Below the pieces are notes generated by a model that was not told where the DNA came from, made no database searches, and saw only the letters and a program-made list of their open reading frames with translations. 64,000 nt of DNA from Streptomyces sp. Ru62 (GTDB taxonomy: Bacteria > Actinomycetota > Actinomycetes > Streptomycetales > Streptomycetaceae): assembly GCF_002920615.1 (NCBI RefSeq), contig NZ_PQSU01000004.1:1-64000 (forward strand), written 5' to 3'. This document shows, piece by piece, positions 63,649 to 64,000 of the stretch. Both the position numbers and the translations under genes were made by a program. How positions within the stretch are numbered: the stretch's first letter is position 1; each line of letters starts with the position of its first letter.

Positions 63649-64000
63649 ATGCCCGTCCCGAAAGCAGAACTTCACCTCCATGTCGAAGGCACGCTGGAGC
63701 CGGAGCTGGCCTTCGAGCTGGCCGCCCGCAACGGCGTGACCCTCCCGTACGCGGACACCGACGCCCTCCGCGAGGCCTACCGGTTCGAGGACCTCCAGTC
63801 CTTCCTGGACCTCTACTACGAGCTGATGGCCGTCCTGCGCACCGAGCAGGACTTCGCCGACCTGGCGAACGCCTACCTCGCCCGGGCCGCCGCGCAGGGC
63901 GTGCGGCACGCGGAGATCTTCTTCGACCCGCAGGCCCACCTGGTCCGGGGCGTGGCCATGGGCACGGTCGTGGAGGGGCTGTGGCGGGCGCTCGGCGGCA
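63649..64000 (+). CDS. Adenine/adenosine deaminase family protein, 3' end outside the window
   Basis: The first 117 residues of an amidohydrolase. AELHLHVEGTLEPELAFELA provides the HxH metal ligands. FEDLQSFLDLYYELMAVLRT and HAEIFFDPQAH resemble the adenine deaminase branch (yeast Aah1-like) more than true adenosine deaminase. The reaction would be adenine to hypoxanthine in purine salvage. TACGAT lies 6 nt before the ATG, suggesting a leaderless transcript. The catalytic Glu and later ligands lie beyond the edge. Confidence 0.85.
   Translation, partial: MPVPKAELHLHVEGTLEPELAFELAARNGVTLPYADTDALREAYRFEDLQSFLDLYYELMAVLRTEQDFADLANAYLARAAAQGVRHAEIFFDPQAHLVRGVAMGTVVEGLWRALGG

Overview
This window is high-GC (roughly 72%) actinobacterial chromosome with GTG/ATG starts and very strong third-position GC. 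Gene content and order (rne-rplU-rpmA-obg, proB/proA, nadD-LCP-rsfS-phosphatase, leuS, comEA-comEC, holA/rpsT/lepA, hemW, hrcA-dnaJ, tricorn protease) identify it as Streptomyces core chromosome. No integrase, transposase, CRISPR array or secondary-metabolite cluster is visible.

Layout. 1-7.8 kb: 3' part of RNase E, an unusual two-gene insert (nucleotidyltransferase plus sn-glycerol-1-phosphate dehydrogenase), then L21, L27 and Obg. 7.8-11.1 kb, minus strand: a TagF-type glycosyl/glycerophosphotransferase followed by a UTP-glucose-1-phosphate uridylyltransferase; with the insert these look like parts of one surface-polymer pathway. 11.5-16 kb: an L,D-transpeptidase lipoprotein, proB, a small conserved gene and proA. 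16-23.3 kb: two paralogous single-TM proteins, an M48 metalloprotease, two 54-residue membrane peptides, nadD, a degenerate LCP protein, rsfS and a histidine phosphatase, followed by tRNA-Ala(GGC). 23.4-28.1 kb: a segment bracketed by two identical tRNA-Ala genes, holding an XRE regulator with a divergent DHA2 efflux pump, two zinc-ribbon proteins and a GT87-type membrane enzyme.

28.2-31.1 kb, minus strand: a translationally coupled pair, a di-heme b-type membrane protein and a NuoF-like flavoprotein fused to a 3Fe-4S ferredoxin, apparently a compact NAD(P)H-to-heme redox module. 31.3-34.4 kb: leuS behind a candidate transcription attenuator with a 12-codon leader peptide carrying three consecutive Leu codons. 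34.5-43 kb: a coiled-coil membrane protein, DegV, ComEA/ComEC (comEC with a three-copy 60-bp repeat), a frameshifted arylamine N-acetyltransferase, an RraB-like small protein and DNA polymerase III delta. 43.4-53.5 kb: S20, EF-4, an acyl-CoA synthetase, a SpoIIE-type phosphatase with its own ATPase domain, HemW, a Uma2 nuclease-like protein, DUF3097 and an MBL-fold hydrolase. 53.5-64 kb: CIRCE-controlled hrcA-dnaJ, a nitronate monooxygenase family protein, RsmE, a VOC protein, a lipoprotein, tricorn protease, a HIT protein, an RNase Z-like enzyme and the start of an adenine/adenosine deaminase.

Many genes lack a Shine-Dalgarno sequence and instead have a TANNNT -10 hexamer 6-7 nt before the start codon, so a large share of monocistronic genes here seems to be transcribed as leaderless mRNA. 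Coordinates and reading frames were read directly. Family assignments rest on recognised motifs, not on database searches.
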